From Andrena cerasifolii (taxonomy: Eukaryota > Arthropoda > Insecta > Hymenoptera > Andrenidae), in assembly GCF_050908995.1 (NCBI RefSeq), contig NC_135123.1, positions 6,076,001-6,140,000 on the forward strand: DNA of 64,000 nt, in the 5' to 3' direction. Position 1 is the first letter of the stretch. Every line of letters begins with the position of its first letter. Below the pieces are notes generated by a model, which searched no databases, was not told where the DNA came from, and was given only the letters and a program-made list of their open reading frames with translations. Positions 23,189-35,200 of the stretch are shown here, piece by piece. Position numbers and translations under genes: made by a program.

Positions 23189-24656
23189 AATCCCGGCTGG
23201 AGGCGGCACGGATTTCCCTTTCGTTTCTGAAGTACGCGAAGTTCTCGAGCGGCGAGCACTGACCGATCAAGGTTCGCCGTTTATTTCAGAAGCGTTTCAC
23301 CCTCGGGTATTTACTTCCCTCGGCTCTCTTCGCGTCCAGGGAGGCGGAACAGAAGAGGCGGAGCGCGGACGATGATCCTCGAGCTACTTCCAAGCAGTCG
23401 TGCATCGACGCTCGAAACAAATTGCGTCTGTAATTATAGCGCCCTACTTCACCTGATTACGGGGCTGCCGAGCGAGGGCGAGTCACGGGGGCTGGATTTC
23501 GAAAAAGACGCCGACGAACCTAAGAAACCTAATGCTCTGCCTCGTTCTCCGGCCACTTGGAACTTCCGCGTTCTACAAAACCAATACCGTCGATTGGGAA
23601 TCCTTTAAACAATATTATTCGACAAGCACTGGTCCCATTCCCAAAGATTCCTCACACATTCGTTCGGCTGTAATCCAGAGACGAGGTTGCCGAGGAGTCC
23701 TTAAAAATTGCCGTGTCTTCGAGAGGAGTTTGTCCGCTTGGAGGGAAGAATATCTGAGGCGAGGGGATGAAGACGACCCAAAGGGAGGCGGAGGAATTAT
23801 TTTAATGATCCCCGCGAAGGTAGCATCGACAGGTATCCGTAATTGATTCCTTTTTTCACGAAGGAACACCCGCGATCCTTTGTCCCCTCGTCGGGTGTGT
23901 CGCGCTCGGCCGTTCTTTCTCCCCGTAAAGGACGAGACAATCTCAATCGTTCGCGCTTTCTCAAAACGTCTCCGCTCGGAGAGCCGGGGGCTGAAAGTGT
24001 CCCGCAGGAGTGCCACGGGTTCGTTTCCCCACCCCGGGGGCCGGGAGAAGGGTAAATGAATAGCGACAAGTTGCGCCGGGCTTCCTGGCGAGAATAAAGA
24101 CGGAGGAAGCGCCGGGGGAGCGAAAGGAACGGGAGCTGAGAGCCGATACAGGCCATTCGACGCGCCTCGCCGTTTTTCGAGGAACAAATATACGATCGCC
24201 GTGCGAGAATTTCGGCGTGTAGAAATAGTATCGACAAACAGAACCGCGCGGGGATTCCTGGAGGATTCCGCAGGAAGCGCTTCGTTACTCGTGTGATTTC
24301 ATCGAGCATCTTGATTTGATGGGAGGAAATTCATATATGCGTGGGGGGGGGAATAGGGAAGAGTGGATGGACGAGGATTCGTGAAAAGGGGTAGAAAAGG
24401 ATTATATTCGGGAGGCTGAAGGCTGACATTTATGTACGAATCTGAAACGAAGGACAGAAGCTGATGAGACTGAATCGTTAAGCAACTGGCGCCTAGCTTC
24501 CAGTATTATGCAAAACAATGCTCGAAAGGGAGCGGACTTTGCTCGATCGCGAATAAAAAGGAGGAATAATTTAAGGGTAAAGGGGGAGCGGCAAGTACCT
24601 ACTTGCAGGAATCTAGTGAAACAGTAAGAAATATATCAGACTATTATACCGCCGTG
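23189..24656. other. unique DNA, no gene recognised
   Basis: GC-rich sequence. Long frames at 23615-24309 on the minus strand overlap in different phases and contain no recognisable domain. A run of eight or more G lies near 24343-24352. No exon could be supported. Confidence 0.35.
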
Positions 24657-25000
24657 TTAATTCGAAAGGGCGTATCTGGAAGTTTCGCTTTAATTCAGTT
24701 ATTGCTGCCAGGTAGCAGAAAAATAGTTTATCTATATATGTCTATGAAATAAGAAAGCTATATCTGTATTAAAACTGAAGATGTAACAGTTTATGTTTTG
24801 GACGTATTTGAAATCGGTGCCTGATTTTGGGCGTATCTACCAATGTTTCCTTTGGAGTTTATGAAATATTTTGCGGATTTGTCACAAATATTCAGGTACC
24901 TTTTGATCCAGATTTAATATTTAACCTAATCCGATTGATATAGCATGCCGATCATTTATCTCAGAACCACCTTTTGACTAGATACACACTTTCGAATTAA
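24657..25000. mobile_element. short inverted-repeat element (MITE), copy 1
   Basis: TTAA flanks both sides (24657-24660 and 24997-25000), and the termini are inverted repeats beginning TTCGAAAGGGCGTATCTGG. A second copy is at about 29887-30256 with extended similarity across the interior (for example AACTGAAGATGTAACAGTTTAT). The second copy preserves TA but not TTAA at its left end, so the target may be TA or TTAA. Non-coding. Confidence 0.8.
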
Positions 25001-25901
25001 GGGGAGAAGCCCGTATAAACAGCTTATTTTTGTGTGAATTTTTAGGAATTTTTTGCAAAGGTACCAATGCGCTAATCTTTTCGTAACTTTAAAGGTACTT
25101 TACTTAACATTATAACAAGCAAAAAAAATTATAACTGCAAAATTATAATAAATACAGAAATAGGGCAGTATCTGAAGTAGGTTTTTTTCGAGATGCCAAA
25201 CGGTGCCGGTTGTAGCGTCTCTGCTAGTGATGTGAAGCAGACCAATAATTTTTTTTCAATTTATGTGCCAATTGTAAGAATATGAACCACGAATGGTGTA
25301 AAATATATAATAATTACATATTTTAAAAATGTCGGAACTTCACACATTTTCACCAGAAATTCACGTTTTATTTGTTTAAAAACAGTAGTTAAAATTAATA
25401 ATTTGGTTAAACATTGTGGTTCATATTCTGAGGAATATTACAAACTAAAAGTGTGCAAAATTTGAAGTTGATTGGTGAAATAGTTTTTGAGTTATCCCAG
25501 CCGCCAATTTTGAAAACGTGGTTTCGAGAAAAACGCGTTTAAAATGCGTTTTAGGTGTGCTCGGCGCTCAGAGGCGCGCAGACTCACCGGGCTATATTAT
25601 CAATACGGAGTTGAATTTCGACCTATAACTTTGAGAATATATTTTTGAAAGGATTTAGAATCGGTTTATGAATTTTCTTTTTTAATTTTTCAGTTGATTT
25701 ATAAAGTGTTCTCTTCTTAAAGTACGATTTAGGTGTGCTCGGCGCTCAGAGGCGCGCAGACTCACCGGGCTGTACTATCAATACGGAGTTGAGTTTCGGC
25801 CTATAATTTTGAGAATATATTTCTGAAATGTTTTAGAAGCGATTTATGGAAAAATTGTTGTTTCCATTTTTCCTTCGATTTATGCAGCCTTCTCCCCTTG
25901 T
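24997..25901. mobile_element. putative TTAA element with an internal 178-bp tandem duplication
   Basis: It starts at the TTAA shared with the preceding element, followed by GGGGAGAAGCCCG. Near 25888-25900 the complementary end CCTTCTCCCCTT appears, followed by GT rather than AA, so the right target site has mutated or the end is coincidental. The interior contains two copies of a 178-bp unit. No coding sequence was found. Confidence 0.5.
25545..25900. repeat. tandem duplication, 178-bp period
   Basis: Two head-to-tail copies share TTTAGGTGTGCTCGGCGCTC followed by AGAGGCGCGCAGACTCACC and a conserved stretch through ATCAATACGGAGTTGA and GAGAATATAT. The offset between copies is 178 bp. The GC-rich core stands out from the AT-rich surroundings. 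Confidence 0.88.
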
Positions 25902-27559
25902 CAGGGTATTATACAGAGCAAAGTGTTATATTCTCGCTCCGCAAGAGTTTATAATCCTGATTTCGAGAACCGAGTGTTTACAGTATCAGACGGTAAAGCG
26001 TCCATCTTGTTCGCGTCGGAACATAAAATAAAACTTGTCAATTAGAGTGGAGGACAAGTCAGGAGCGCAAGCAAAAGGAAGGTGGAAAGGCAGTCGTCCG
26101 TCCAGGTGTGCTCCGAGGCTGACGCGATAGACGGAGCCGTCAATTTTAACAGAGGCACTGCCAACTGTGAAAACAGGCCGGGGCCGTCTTTCAGGTGGCA
26201 CTCCACGTGTATGGTTTGCGGAGATTCCTGAACAACTACCGCGGCAAGGTCAATATTTTCCTTGGGAGTTGCGCCTACCTCGAGCCTCGCCGTGCGGCTG
26301 GAATCGTGTTTTATCTCGGCCTTCCCTGAACGGGTTCGTGTGGCGCGAAAGAGATAATGAAAAGAGAGAAACCGCGCGTATCCCCGTAGAGAACGCAACG
26401 ACAGGGGAGAAATAACGGGCTGGAAAATTGGAGCGATCAATATTCGAAACGAAAAATCGAACAGCAACGAAACGAAAACTGCTTTACACCCGCGGCTTTC
26501 ATGAAACCGTGACACGGCTTCTGGTATCATTGAATTCTCGAACAACCGCAGCTGTACAGTGATGGTTCCGGAAACAATGGTGCAAGCGTAAAACAATAAC
26601 CACAATAATTCCTCCGAAGAAAACAGTTGGTTAAAACCCGGCGAAGCGTAATCTCTGCTTGGAGAATATAAGAACATAGGGTGGCGCGCGTATCTGTTTT
26701 AGGATTCTTCTGCGAGCATACTTCTCCCCTTCGCGCGCCGAAGAAGCTACCAAAAGATGGCTTACGGAACTTCCGGCTGCCGCCATTGAAAGTTAAAGCG
26801 TCGAATGCTGGTCAAACGCCGCAGCGAAAGTGATAACCACGAAATTCCGTGGAATCCTTTCACGAGGATCGATGGAGCGACCTTGAACTCCTCCGTAATC
26901 CTAGCCGTGGGTAGGTATAATAAGACAGCTCCACCGAAAGCCCCCTCCGCACGGGGGCAAGAAACCACGGGATTATTTTCCGATGGTATCGTCCGGCTCG
27001 GATAACTCCCCCCCGAAGGGCGGAGGGGAGGACGAAGGGCAGGAAGGGAGGACTCTATCGTCGCCAAAGTGGCCCCGAAGTCAATCGACTCGAGATTTGA
27101 ATCTCGGCCGGAACGGCCGTGGAAAAGAAAGGGCATAAGACAGAAACTGGATTCTCTCTCGAGGAATCGAATTCACTTCCATCCGGCCGAGGGATCCGGC
27201 GAAAACGTTCTCGAGAACTCGAAGGGGGATCCTCGACTAACTGGCCATTAGACTGACAGGCCCCTCGGGGAGGGGGGGCACGGTTGAAATACGGCCGTCA
27301 ATCGATCTGATACGATGCACGAATCTATTAAACGCGCGTGTACATGCGTGGTAGGTAAACATTGATTAGCTGTCGACTGTAATTGTAAAAGGGACGCGAC
27401 GTCATTGACAATGCGGACGCACTATTACGCTGAAATGGTTGCGGAGGATAATCCATGCAGATTCGTTGCGGATTGTGCTCGGAGCTTATTTTAATATCCC
27501 AGCATGCCGTTTAGGGTTCCATAAAACTGAGGTTTAGAGGGGAAATTGAGTGAATATAG
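25902..27559. other. unique DNA, one long minus-strand frame of doubtful status
   Basis: A 211-codon frame spans 26042-26677 on the minus strand, and a second frame overlaps its end at 25986-26201. An acceptor-like TGTTTTCACAG lies between them on the minus strand near 26165. I recognise no family in either frame, and the composition fits chance frames in GC-rich DNA, so no gene is called. The rest is unique sequence. Confidence 0.3.
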
Positions 27560-28846
27560 CGAGGAAGCTGTTGTCAATGTGGAATAAAGGAGCAATCTTT
27601 TCCCATCTACTTCGCCAGAAGTGTTTCATAATAATTATGCTTATTACAGTCCATTTTCGTTATAGGTTCCACGCTCGAGGCTGCCAGCGAGCTTATAACG
27701 CATAGCGTCGATTATTCCGAGACGCCAATGGGAGTGTTGCGCTGAAGATAGCTGTTGGGAATGTGGAATAACGGTGCAATATTTTCCCATCTATTTCGTC
27801 ACAAGTATTTCATGATAAGTTTGCTTATTACAGCGAATTCTCGTTATAGGCTCCACGCTCGGGGCTGGCAGCGAGCTTACAACGCATAGCGTCGATTATT
27901 CCGAGACGCCAATGGGAGTGTTGCGCTGAAGATAGCTATTGGGAATGTGGAATAACGGAGCAATCTTTTCCCATCTATTTCGTCACAAGTATTTCATGAT
28001 AAGTTTGCTTATTACAGCGAATTCTCGTTATAGGCTCCACGCTCGGGGCTGGCAGCGAGCTTACAACGCATAGCGTCGATTATTCCGAGACGCCAATGGG
28101 AGTGTTGCGCTGAAGATAGCTGTTGGGAATGTGGAATAACGGAGCAATCTTTTCCCATCCATTTCGTCACAAGTATTTCGTGATAAGTTTGCTTATTACA
28201 GCGAATTCTCGTTATAGGCTCCACGCTCGGGGCTGGCAGCGAGCTTACAACGCATAGCGTCGATTATTCCGAGACGCCAATGGGAGTGTTGCGCTGAAGA
28301 TAGCTATTGGGAATGTGGAATAACGGAGCAATCTTTTCCCATCTATTTCGTCACAAGTATTTCATGATAAGTTTGCTTATTACAGCGAATTCTCGTTATA
28401 GGCTCCACGCTCGGGGCTGGCAGCGAGCTTACAACGCATAGCGTCGATTATTCCGAGACGCCAATGGGAGTGTTGCGCTGAAGATAGCTGTTGGGAATGT
28501 GGAATAACGGAGCAATCTTTTCCCATCCATTTCGTCACAAGTATTTCGTGATAAGTTTGCTTATTACAGCGAATTCTCGTTATAGGCTCCACGCTCGGGG
28601 CTGGCAGCGAGCTTACAACGCATAGCGTCGATTATTCCGAGACGCCAATGGGAGTGTTGCGCTGAAGATAGCTATTGGGAATGTGGAATAACGGAGCAAT
28701 CTTTTCCCATCTATTTCGTCACAAGTATTTCATGATAAGTTTGCTTATTACAGCGAATTCTCGTTATAGGCTCCACGCTCGGGGCTGGCAGCGAGCTTAC
28801 AACGCATAGTGTCGATTATTCCGAGACGCCAATGAGAGTGTTGCAC
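27560..28846. repeat. 184-bp tandem satellite, about 7 copies, with 368-bp higher-order period
   Basis: The AATGTGGAATAA landmark recurs at 27576, 27760, 27944, 28128, 28312, 28496 and 28680, exactly 184 bp apart. Copies alternate between two types: those at 27944, 28312 and 28680 have CATCTATTTCG and TATTTCATG, while those at 28128 and 28496 have CATCCATTTCG and TATTTCGTG. The array is thus organised in 368-bp dimers. The first copy is the most diverged. Identical 70-codon frames in the dimers are by-products of the repetition. Confidence 0.95.
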
Positions 28847-29886
28847 GAGGATTCCAGGAAATGGTGGGGATATCGAGCGAGCATACAACGCATAGTCGAA
28901 ATGAGCTTATAACGAGAATTTACTGAATCCTGCGATGCTCGCGATTGAAGGGACGCGATGATTGCTCGGACATCGAAATAAAGGTGTTTCGCGGATGGCT
29001 CGACTCGAGGGACACCTCTCCGTCGTCGATCCTCCGGATGCTCCTACCGCGATGGTGTGTCCTCGGCTAACCACGCTACCAGGCAGAAGAGGTCTCGACA
29101 CATAATCGATATTCAATCACGTACGACGACATCTTCGCCGGTTGCCCCAGTTTGGGAACAGGCGGTGGCTGGCGACGGTGGTTTTCGTCGTTCGTAACCC
29201 GACGGGAGGGTAGGAAGGGCCACGGAAAACTCCCTATAGCTGAATTCTGGAATCCCAATATGTCTCTCATAGCTGGCTGACGGCGTCTTCTCAATTTCGT
29301 CGACGTGCTGGCCTGGACACGCAGCGACCACGGCGGTTGCAAGCTGGAAAGACTTTCCGCAGGGGCAAGAAAACAGAAACGGCAACCCTGGAGGAGCCAC
29401 CGAAAGCTGCCCGCAGTTCTTAATTTGAACGGAAACAGAAGCGAACTTGGAAGGAGACGCCTGGATCGAAACGTTTTGGATTCTATTTTCAGGGGTGAAT
29501 TGTACCCCGACGGTGAACTTACCCAGTGGATCCCTAGAGCTAAAAATGTTCACTTATCGTCACTGTCTAAACGCAACTTTGTGAAACCATGTCCTGGGGG
29601 AGCTCGAAAGCCTCAAAGTCTCGGTTCACGGTAGGCGGGCGGAATATAGACGGAAGTCCCTGATTGTGTCGTCTTTTGTTACAAAGGGAGTAACCATTTG
29701 CGGTGCGGAATTTTTCTATGAACGGTACGGAATCTATCGAGGGAGAGACCTTTCCATGCGAGACGTTCTACCTTTCGATCTTCTTCCCAAGATTCTGCAA
29801 TCTGCGGAGTGCGTTCTATCCAGTTTCGGCATACCTCCCGCTCGCAGTTGGGAATACGGAAATAGTTGTTGTCTACGCTGACATGG
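28847..29886. other. unique DNA with a relic of the satellite at its start
   Basis: At 28880-28915 fragments of the satellite unit (GCATACAACGCATAG, GAGCTTATAACGAGAATT) persist. The rest is unique. A 146-codon minus-strand frame at 29113-29553 and a 109-codon plus-strand frame at 29305-29634 overlap each other, and neither has a recognisable domain. Confidence 0.35.
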
Positions 29887-30256
29887 TAATTCGAAATGGC
29901 GTGTCTGCAACTTTCGGTTAAATTGAGTTATTGCTGCCATGTAGCACAGATATAGTTTATCTATATGTATATTAAAGAAGAAAGCCGTATCTGCATTGCA
30001 ACTGAAGATATAACAGTTTATATTTCGGACGTGGGTATCTATGTAAAATCGATGCCAGATTTTGGGCGCATCTACCACAACGTTCTTTGGAGTTTATTAA
30101 ATATTTTACGGGTTTGTCACCAATGTTTAGATACTTTCTTATCCAGATTGAATATTTAACCTAATCCGCATTATATAAAATAACGATCATAACACAAAAT
30201 ATTTAAAGTTTTTATCTCAGAACTACCTTTTCACCAGATACGCCCTTTCGAATTAA
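29887..30256. mobile_element. short inverted-repeat element (MITE), copy 2
   Basis: Left end reads TAATTCGAAATGGCGTGTCTG and right end ATACGCCCTTTCGAATTAA, an imperfect inverted pair. The interior is similar throughout to 24657-25000 (TTATTGCTGCCA, AACTGAAGATATAACAGTTTAT, ATTTTGGGCG). It is older or more mutated than copy 1. Confidence 0.75.
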
Positions 30257-31222
30257 CGCGACAGTAGGTACGATACTCTGTTGCTTCTGCTCGATTCATT
30301 CGATCATACCTAGGTGCTTTAGTTACCCGTGTCGAAATTCACGTTTAACATCATCTTTTATAGGGTAAGTTCGGTGTACAGTAAATCCTCGGTATGAGTC
30401 TGACGAACGGGGCTGGCGGCGCACAGTGGTTTGAATAGAGGAAAAAAGTCATTTTTGAATGTTAAGTACACAGAATTTTTTTAGTGCAATTTCATAGTAG
30501 GATAGTTGAAGCACCAGAACCAACAAGAATTTTCTGTGAATATCAGCAATTTGTAAGGAAATTATAATATGAAAGTTAGGGGAACAGAACACCTACAATT
30601 TTACGTTACAAACGCACTACCTTTCAAATAGAATTTCGACTATCTGCAAATTAAAAAGAAAAACGAAATTTTGTAATTTGATTACGTTCATACACAACAT
30701 ATATATTACATGAATTAAGTCAATGACACCCTTGTTGATTTCAGGAGGACGTAAGTTGAAGAAATAGGTATTTTTAACAATTGATTCGAAGTTTAATCAG
30801 ACGTAACTTTTTCGCGACAGCTAGCGTCAAGGTAAGACTTAATACTAATGGTGCATTATACCTTTGAGTACATAACCAAACTGGTTTCAGCTGCGTAAAC
30901 CTGCGGCTTTGGTGTAGGGAGCATTTTTTCTATAACTTTTATTAATAAGTATTTGGAGTATTTTGTTTTCGTTTTTCATAATATCGAAAAATGTTTTAGA
31001 TAAAAGTTGAATGGTTTCTAGGAGGCCATAATTTAATTAGTTTTTTTATATGTGGACGCATAAAGGGCATATGTATGAAGGTCACCGATGTTTTGTTAAA
31101 CGGAACCATATATTTCTTAATAAATTACTGGATTCAGTTCATCATTTTCTATGACAAAGTATTAACCCACTTATGTAAAAAAACTATTAGTTTAGTAGAT
31201 ATTTTAATTGAATCATTAATAT
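30257..31222. other. AT-rich DNA flanking the retrotransposon, no gene recognised
   Basis: No coding region or repeat boundary could be supported. The last five bases (31218-31222, AATAT) form the left copy of the retrotransposon target duplication. Confidence 0.4.
31218..31222. repeat. target-site duplication, left copy
   Basis: AATAT immediately before the LTR, matching 38587-38591. Five-base duplications are typical of BEL/Pao integration. Confidence 0.93.
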
Positions 31223-31914
31223 TGTTGTGGCCAAAATGTCGACTTGTTCTTTGGAGGTTGTAAGACTCCGACGACACAATGTCACACTCCTTGCGGTTTT
31301 TTCCACCGCAAGAGTTCACTAATTGAACGGTGATTGAGGTATGTGGAAGGACAGTGGTGAAATCAAACTGACACTGTAGCGCGTAACAACGTAACACTTA
31401 AAATATATTCTGATAAAATTGAATGAAAATACTTGTACACTTGAATTTTGGTAAAGTTATAATGTGCGCTGGTAGTGTCTCAGAATGCTGAATGCAATTC
31501 TGTCGATGATGATAGTACAGAGGTTTTGTTCGATCTGGTTTTCCAAGTTGCATTCAGGCTCTACCAAGCCTTTGAAAGCCCTTGCAGGGGTGTGTCTTAA
31601 AAAATAAGAGGTGGTAGACTATTGCCTATTGGCTGTAAATGATTGTGGCATTGGGCGACGAAACGCACCGGAAAGGGAAACTGAGTTCCACGAAATCGCA
31701 TCGAACGGCGCGACTCCGTTTGTTTATGTCGTCTAGAGATACGCGGTCTTGACTCGGCCCAATAGCCCATATTTCACGGCACCGCTGGTAAATAGTTACG
31801 TCCCAAGATTTTAGGCCCGGACGGTCGGCTCAAGTGTTTTGCCACGTGCGGATTGACGAAGCACAGGCCCAGGAAACGCTTCGAATTCAATAATTGTATT
31901 TTTCACGCTCAACA
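31223..31914 (-). repeat. 3' LTR of the BEL/Pao element
   Basis: 692 bp, TG...CA on either strand. No difference from the other LTR was noticed on reading through. In element orientation this is the downstream LTR, which would carry the polyadenylation function. Confidence 0.95.
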
Positions 31915-31928
31915 TGCCGCCCCCTCTT
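31915..31928 (-). promoter_or_regulatory. polypurine tract of the BEL/Pao element
   Basis: On the minus strand the 14 bases directly upstream of the 3' LTR read AAGAGGGGGCGGCA, a purine-rich tract in the position used to prime plus-strand DNA synthesis. One C and the CA next to the LTR interrupt it. Confidence 0.75.
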
Positions 31929-32230
31929 GAACGGCCACGTTCAATAACCTGTAGAAAACGCGTACATACAAACAATGCTTTCCAATGAACCCGAATACCC
32001 TTTCCCGGTTCTACGTGTACTAGAATTAGCCTCCACACACAATACGACTCAGTGCAAAAATCGTGCATACGTTGAACAAACCATTATATATGTGAAGCAT
32101 ACATTAAAGCATATATTAAAGCATATATAGAGTGATAACTAAAAACCCGATCATTCAGACCGACTAAGGATAATTGATTATCAACTACGGTTACATAATG
32201 TTCCACAGACTAGTAATCAAAGGTAATGTC
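31929..32230 (-). other. 3' untranslated part of the BEL/Pao element
   Basis: Non-coding sequence between the Gag-Pol stop and the polypurine tract. It contains a small reiteration of a CATATATTAAAG-like motif near 32095-32130. No envelope-like frame is present. Confidence 0.7.
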
Positions 32231-35200
32231 TCAATCATCATTTACAGGTAAGGGACTTAATCTCTTAACGCTCCGCTTGTAATCCCCGGTTAAAGTTCTC
32301 ACAGTCGCCACTCGAACAACACCATCCTCACCAGGATGAGTAGCGACAATTCGTCCCATAGGCCAACATAATGGAGGTGTGTTGTCTTCCTTCAAGACGA
32401 CCAGCATTCCCTCCGTGATCTGGGTCGTTCGTCCATCATGCCATTTCTTCCTGACGATCAGCTCATTCAGGTATTCCTTATACCATCTTGACCAAAAATG
32501 CTGTCGAAGTTGCTGGATGTGTTGCCAAGATGAGAGTCGACCTGTTTTGACACTTGTAAGATCGCACTCAGGAGTGCTCGTTAACGAGTCACCTATCAGG
32601 AAATGACCAGGAGTTAGTGGACTGAGGTCGTTCGGGTCAGATGATAATGGAGTTAGCGGTCGAGAATTAAGAATTGCTTCGATTTCCGCGAGACATGTTG
32701 TGAACCCCTCGAACGTGAGCACAGCGTTTCCCACAATACGCATGAGATGATGTTTCATTGACCTGACTGCAGCTTCCCATAATCCACCGAAATGGGGAGC
32801 ACGCGGAGGAATAAAGTGCCAACGAACGTTTTGCTCCGATAAATATTTTTGAAAGTGATCCTTAGGATCCTGAACAAGAATTGCATTATGTATCCTTTGC
32901 AATTCGCGGCTTGCACCAATGAAATTAGTTCCATTGTCACTATACAAATCGGTACACTTCCCTCGTCTAGCAAAAAACCGCTTCAATGCAGCAAGAAAGG
33001 CGTCCGACGTCATGTCACTAACGAGTTCTAAATGCACTGCCTTAGTGCTGAAGCACACGAACACTGCCACATAAGTTTTGACTTTCTTTGTATTTCGAAG
33101 CTTCTTTTCCTTTATGAGAAACGGACCGCAGTAATCAACCCCCGTCACCAAAAACGGTCGGTTCAATACAACTCTGTCCCTCGGAAGTTGGCCAATTGGA
33201 TATTGAGGAACTATGGCCGTGAGTTTATGACACGTAATACATTTCCGAAGAACAGACTTGACCGTTATCATACCGTTAACAGGCCAATATTTCTGACGCA
33301 CCGCGTGCAACGTGCCTCGCGCCCCAATGTGACCGTGTTTTACATGAATTTCCCGGATTATTAACTCCGTAAGGAAGTGGTTTTGAGGTAATAATAAGGG
33401 ATGTTTAACTGAATAAGGCAGTAGTGCATGCTTCAATCTCCCACCTACTCTCAAAAGTCCATCTTCATCCAAAAATGGACCTAATGCGGTGAATCGAGTT
33501 CCGCATTTAGTAATTTCACTATTGGAAAGATCGTGAATTTCCTTCGTAAATACCAATCTCTGAAGTAACCGTATTATTCTAAAATGTGCTTGTGTTAACT
33601 CATTCGTAGTGAGAGGCCCTCCACGCTTCGGCTTATGACAGACATTGTAATAAAATCTAAGACAATACGCTATAACGCGTTGTAAAAGTATAAATGAAGA
33701 AAATTTCTCCAACAATTGAACCTCTGCATTGGTCGTTGCGTGTAACACCACAACCTTTCGTTTCTCGGGAATGTCTATCGGCTGCATGTCATAATGCGGC
33801 CAAGTGTCTTCTGACTGAGATAGCCAACGGGGTCCGGTGAACCAACTAGTGGCCATAAGAAAGTCTTGGATGTTGGACCCCCGTGATAATATATCTGCAG
33901 CGTTGTGTTCTGAAGGCACATGCAACCACTGACTTGGAGCACTATGCTGCTGTATCTGGCTAACTCTATTTGCAACAAACGTCTTGAGCGTATGCGGTGC
34001 AGTACGTATCCATTGCAGCGTGATCGTCGAATCCGACCAAAACACTACTTTTTCAAATGAAAGGTTTATGGCTTTGATAATTATGTTGTATAATTTGATC
34101 AGCAATACCGCACCGCACAATTCCAATCGCGGCAATGATTGAGTTTTTAAAGGTGCAACTTTTGATTTTGAAGAAACGAGTTGTGCGCTGTACCCTTGAC
34201 CGTCACGCGTCGAGCGAATATATATGCAAGCACCGTACGCTTGTTCACTAGCATCGCAAAATCCGTGTAGCTGCAAATGTGTGTGACCATCGGAAATAAC
34301 GCGCCTAGGAATATGAACGCTCTGTATTAAAGGCAATTGTGACTGAAAATTGACCCATGCCCCATAAATGTCTACTGGGACCGACTCGTCCCAGTCGAGG
34401 TTGCATTTCCAGAGATTTTGCATCAAAATCTTAGCCTGCACAATAACAGGGCCTAGTAACCCCAAAGGGTCGAAGAGTTGGGCAATGCGTGATAAAATGG
34501 TTCGTTTGGTGACCTTCTGTAAAGGTTCTACCTGCTTAATGGTGTACCCCAGAACATCCCGTTCAGCCTTCCAATACAACCCCAGCGTCTTTTTTTCATC
34601 AGACGCGTCTAACACCATGTGGTCATGGACACTAGCATCCAGGAATGATTCGAGCAAACGCGGTTCATTTGATACCCACTGCCGAAGTTGAAATCCTCCC
34701 TTCGCGGCTAACCGAATCAACTCATTTCTAAGCAACATAGCCTCGTCAAATGAATCCGCTCCCGTAAGCACGTCGTCAACATAAAAGTCTCTAAGAAACG
34801 CGCTTGCAGCTATTGGATGATTGCCAATCTCGTCGTGCGCTAATTGGTGAAGAGTTCTGACAGCTAAAAAGGGAGCTGACGCCGTCCCGTACGTCACCGT
34901 ATTCAATTCGTACGTTTTTATCGGTTGGTTAGAGTTCTCACGCCATAGGATCCTTTGGTATTTCCGATCTACAGCGCGCAAATCGACTTGCCGATACATT
35001 TTTGCGATATCGGCGGTTAGCACGTATTTATGTAACCGAAACCGCGTGATTATACTGACCAGATCATCTTGGATCGTCGGTCCCACCATTAAAGTCTCAT
35101 TCAACGACACACCGGATGATGAACGCGCCGATGCATCAAACACCACTCTGACCTTTGTGGTCAGGCTACTGTCTTTGACCACTGGATGATGAGGCAGATA

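Noticed and set aside
23615..24309. Two overlapping minus-strand frames of 170-190 codons
   Set aside because: Different phases of the same GC-rich DNA, arginine/serine/proline-rich, no domain and no exon borders.
26042..26677. 211-codon minus-strand frame
   Set aside because: No domain recognised, overlapping frame on the same strand, no clear donor and acceptor pair; chance frame in GC-rich DNA is at least as likely. RNA-seq would decide.
28012..28592. Two identical 70-codon minus-strand frames, considered as duplicated genes
   Set aside because: They are exact by-products of the 368-bp satellite period.
27560..28846. CRISPR-like repeat array
   Set aside because: Units are contiguous 184-bp satellite copies without unique spacers, and the DNA is eukaryotic.
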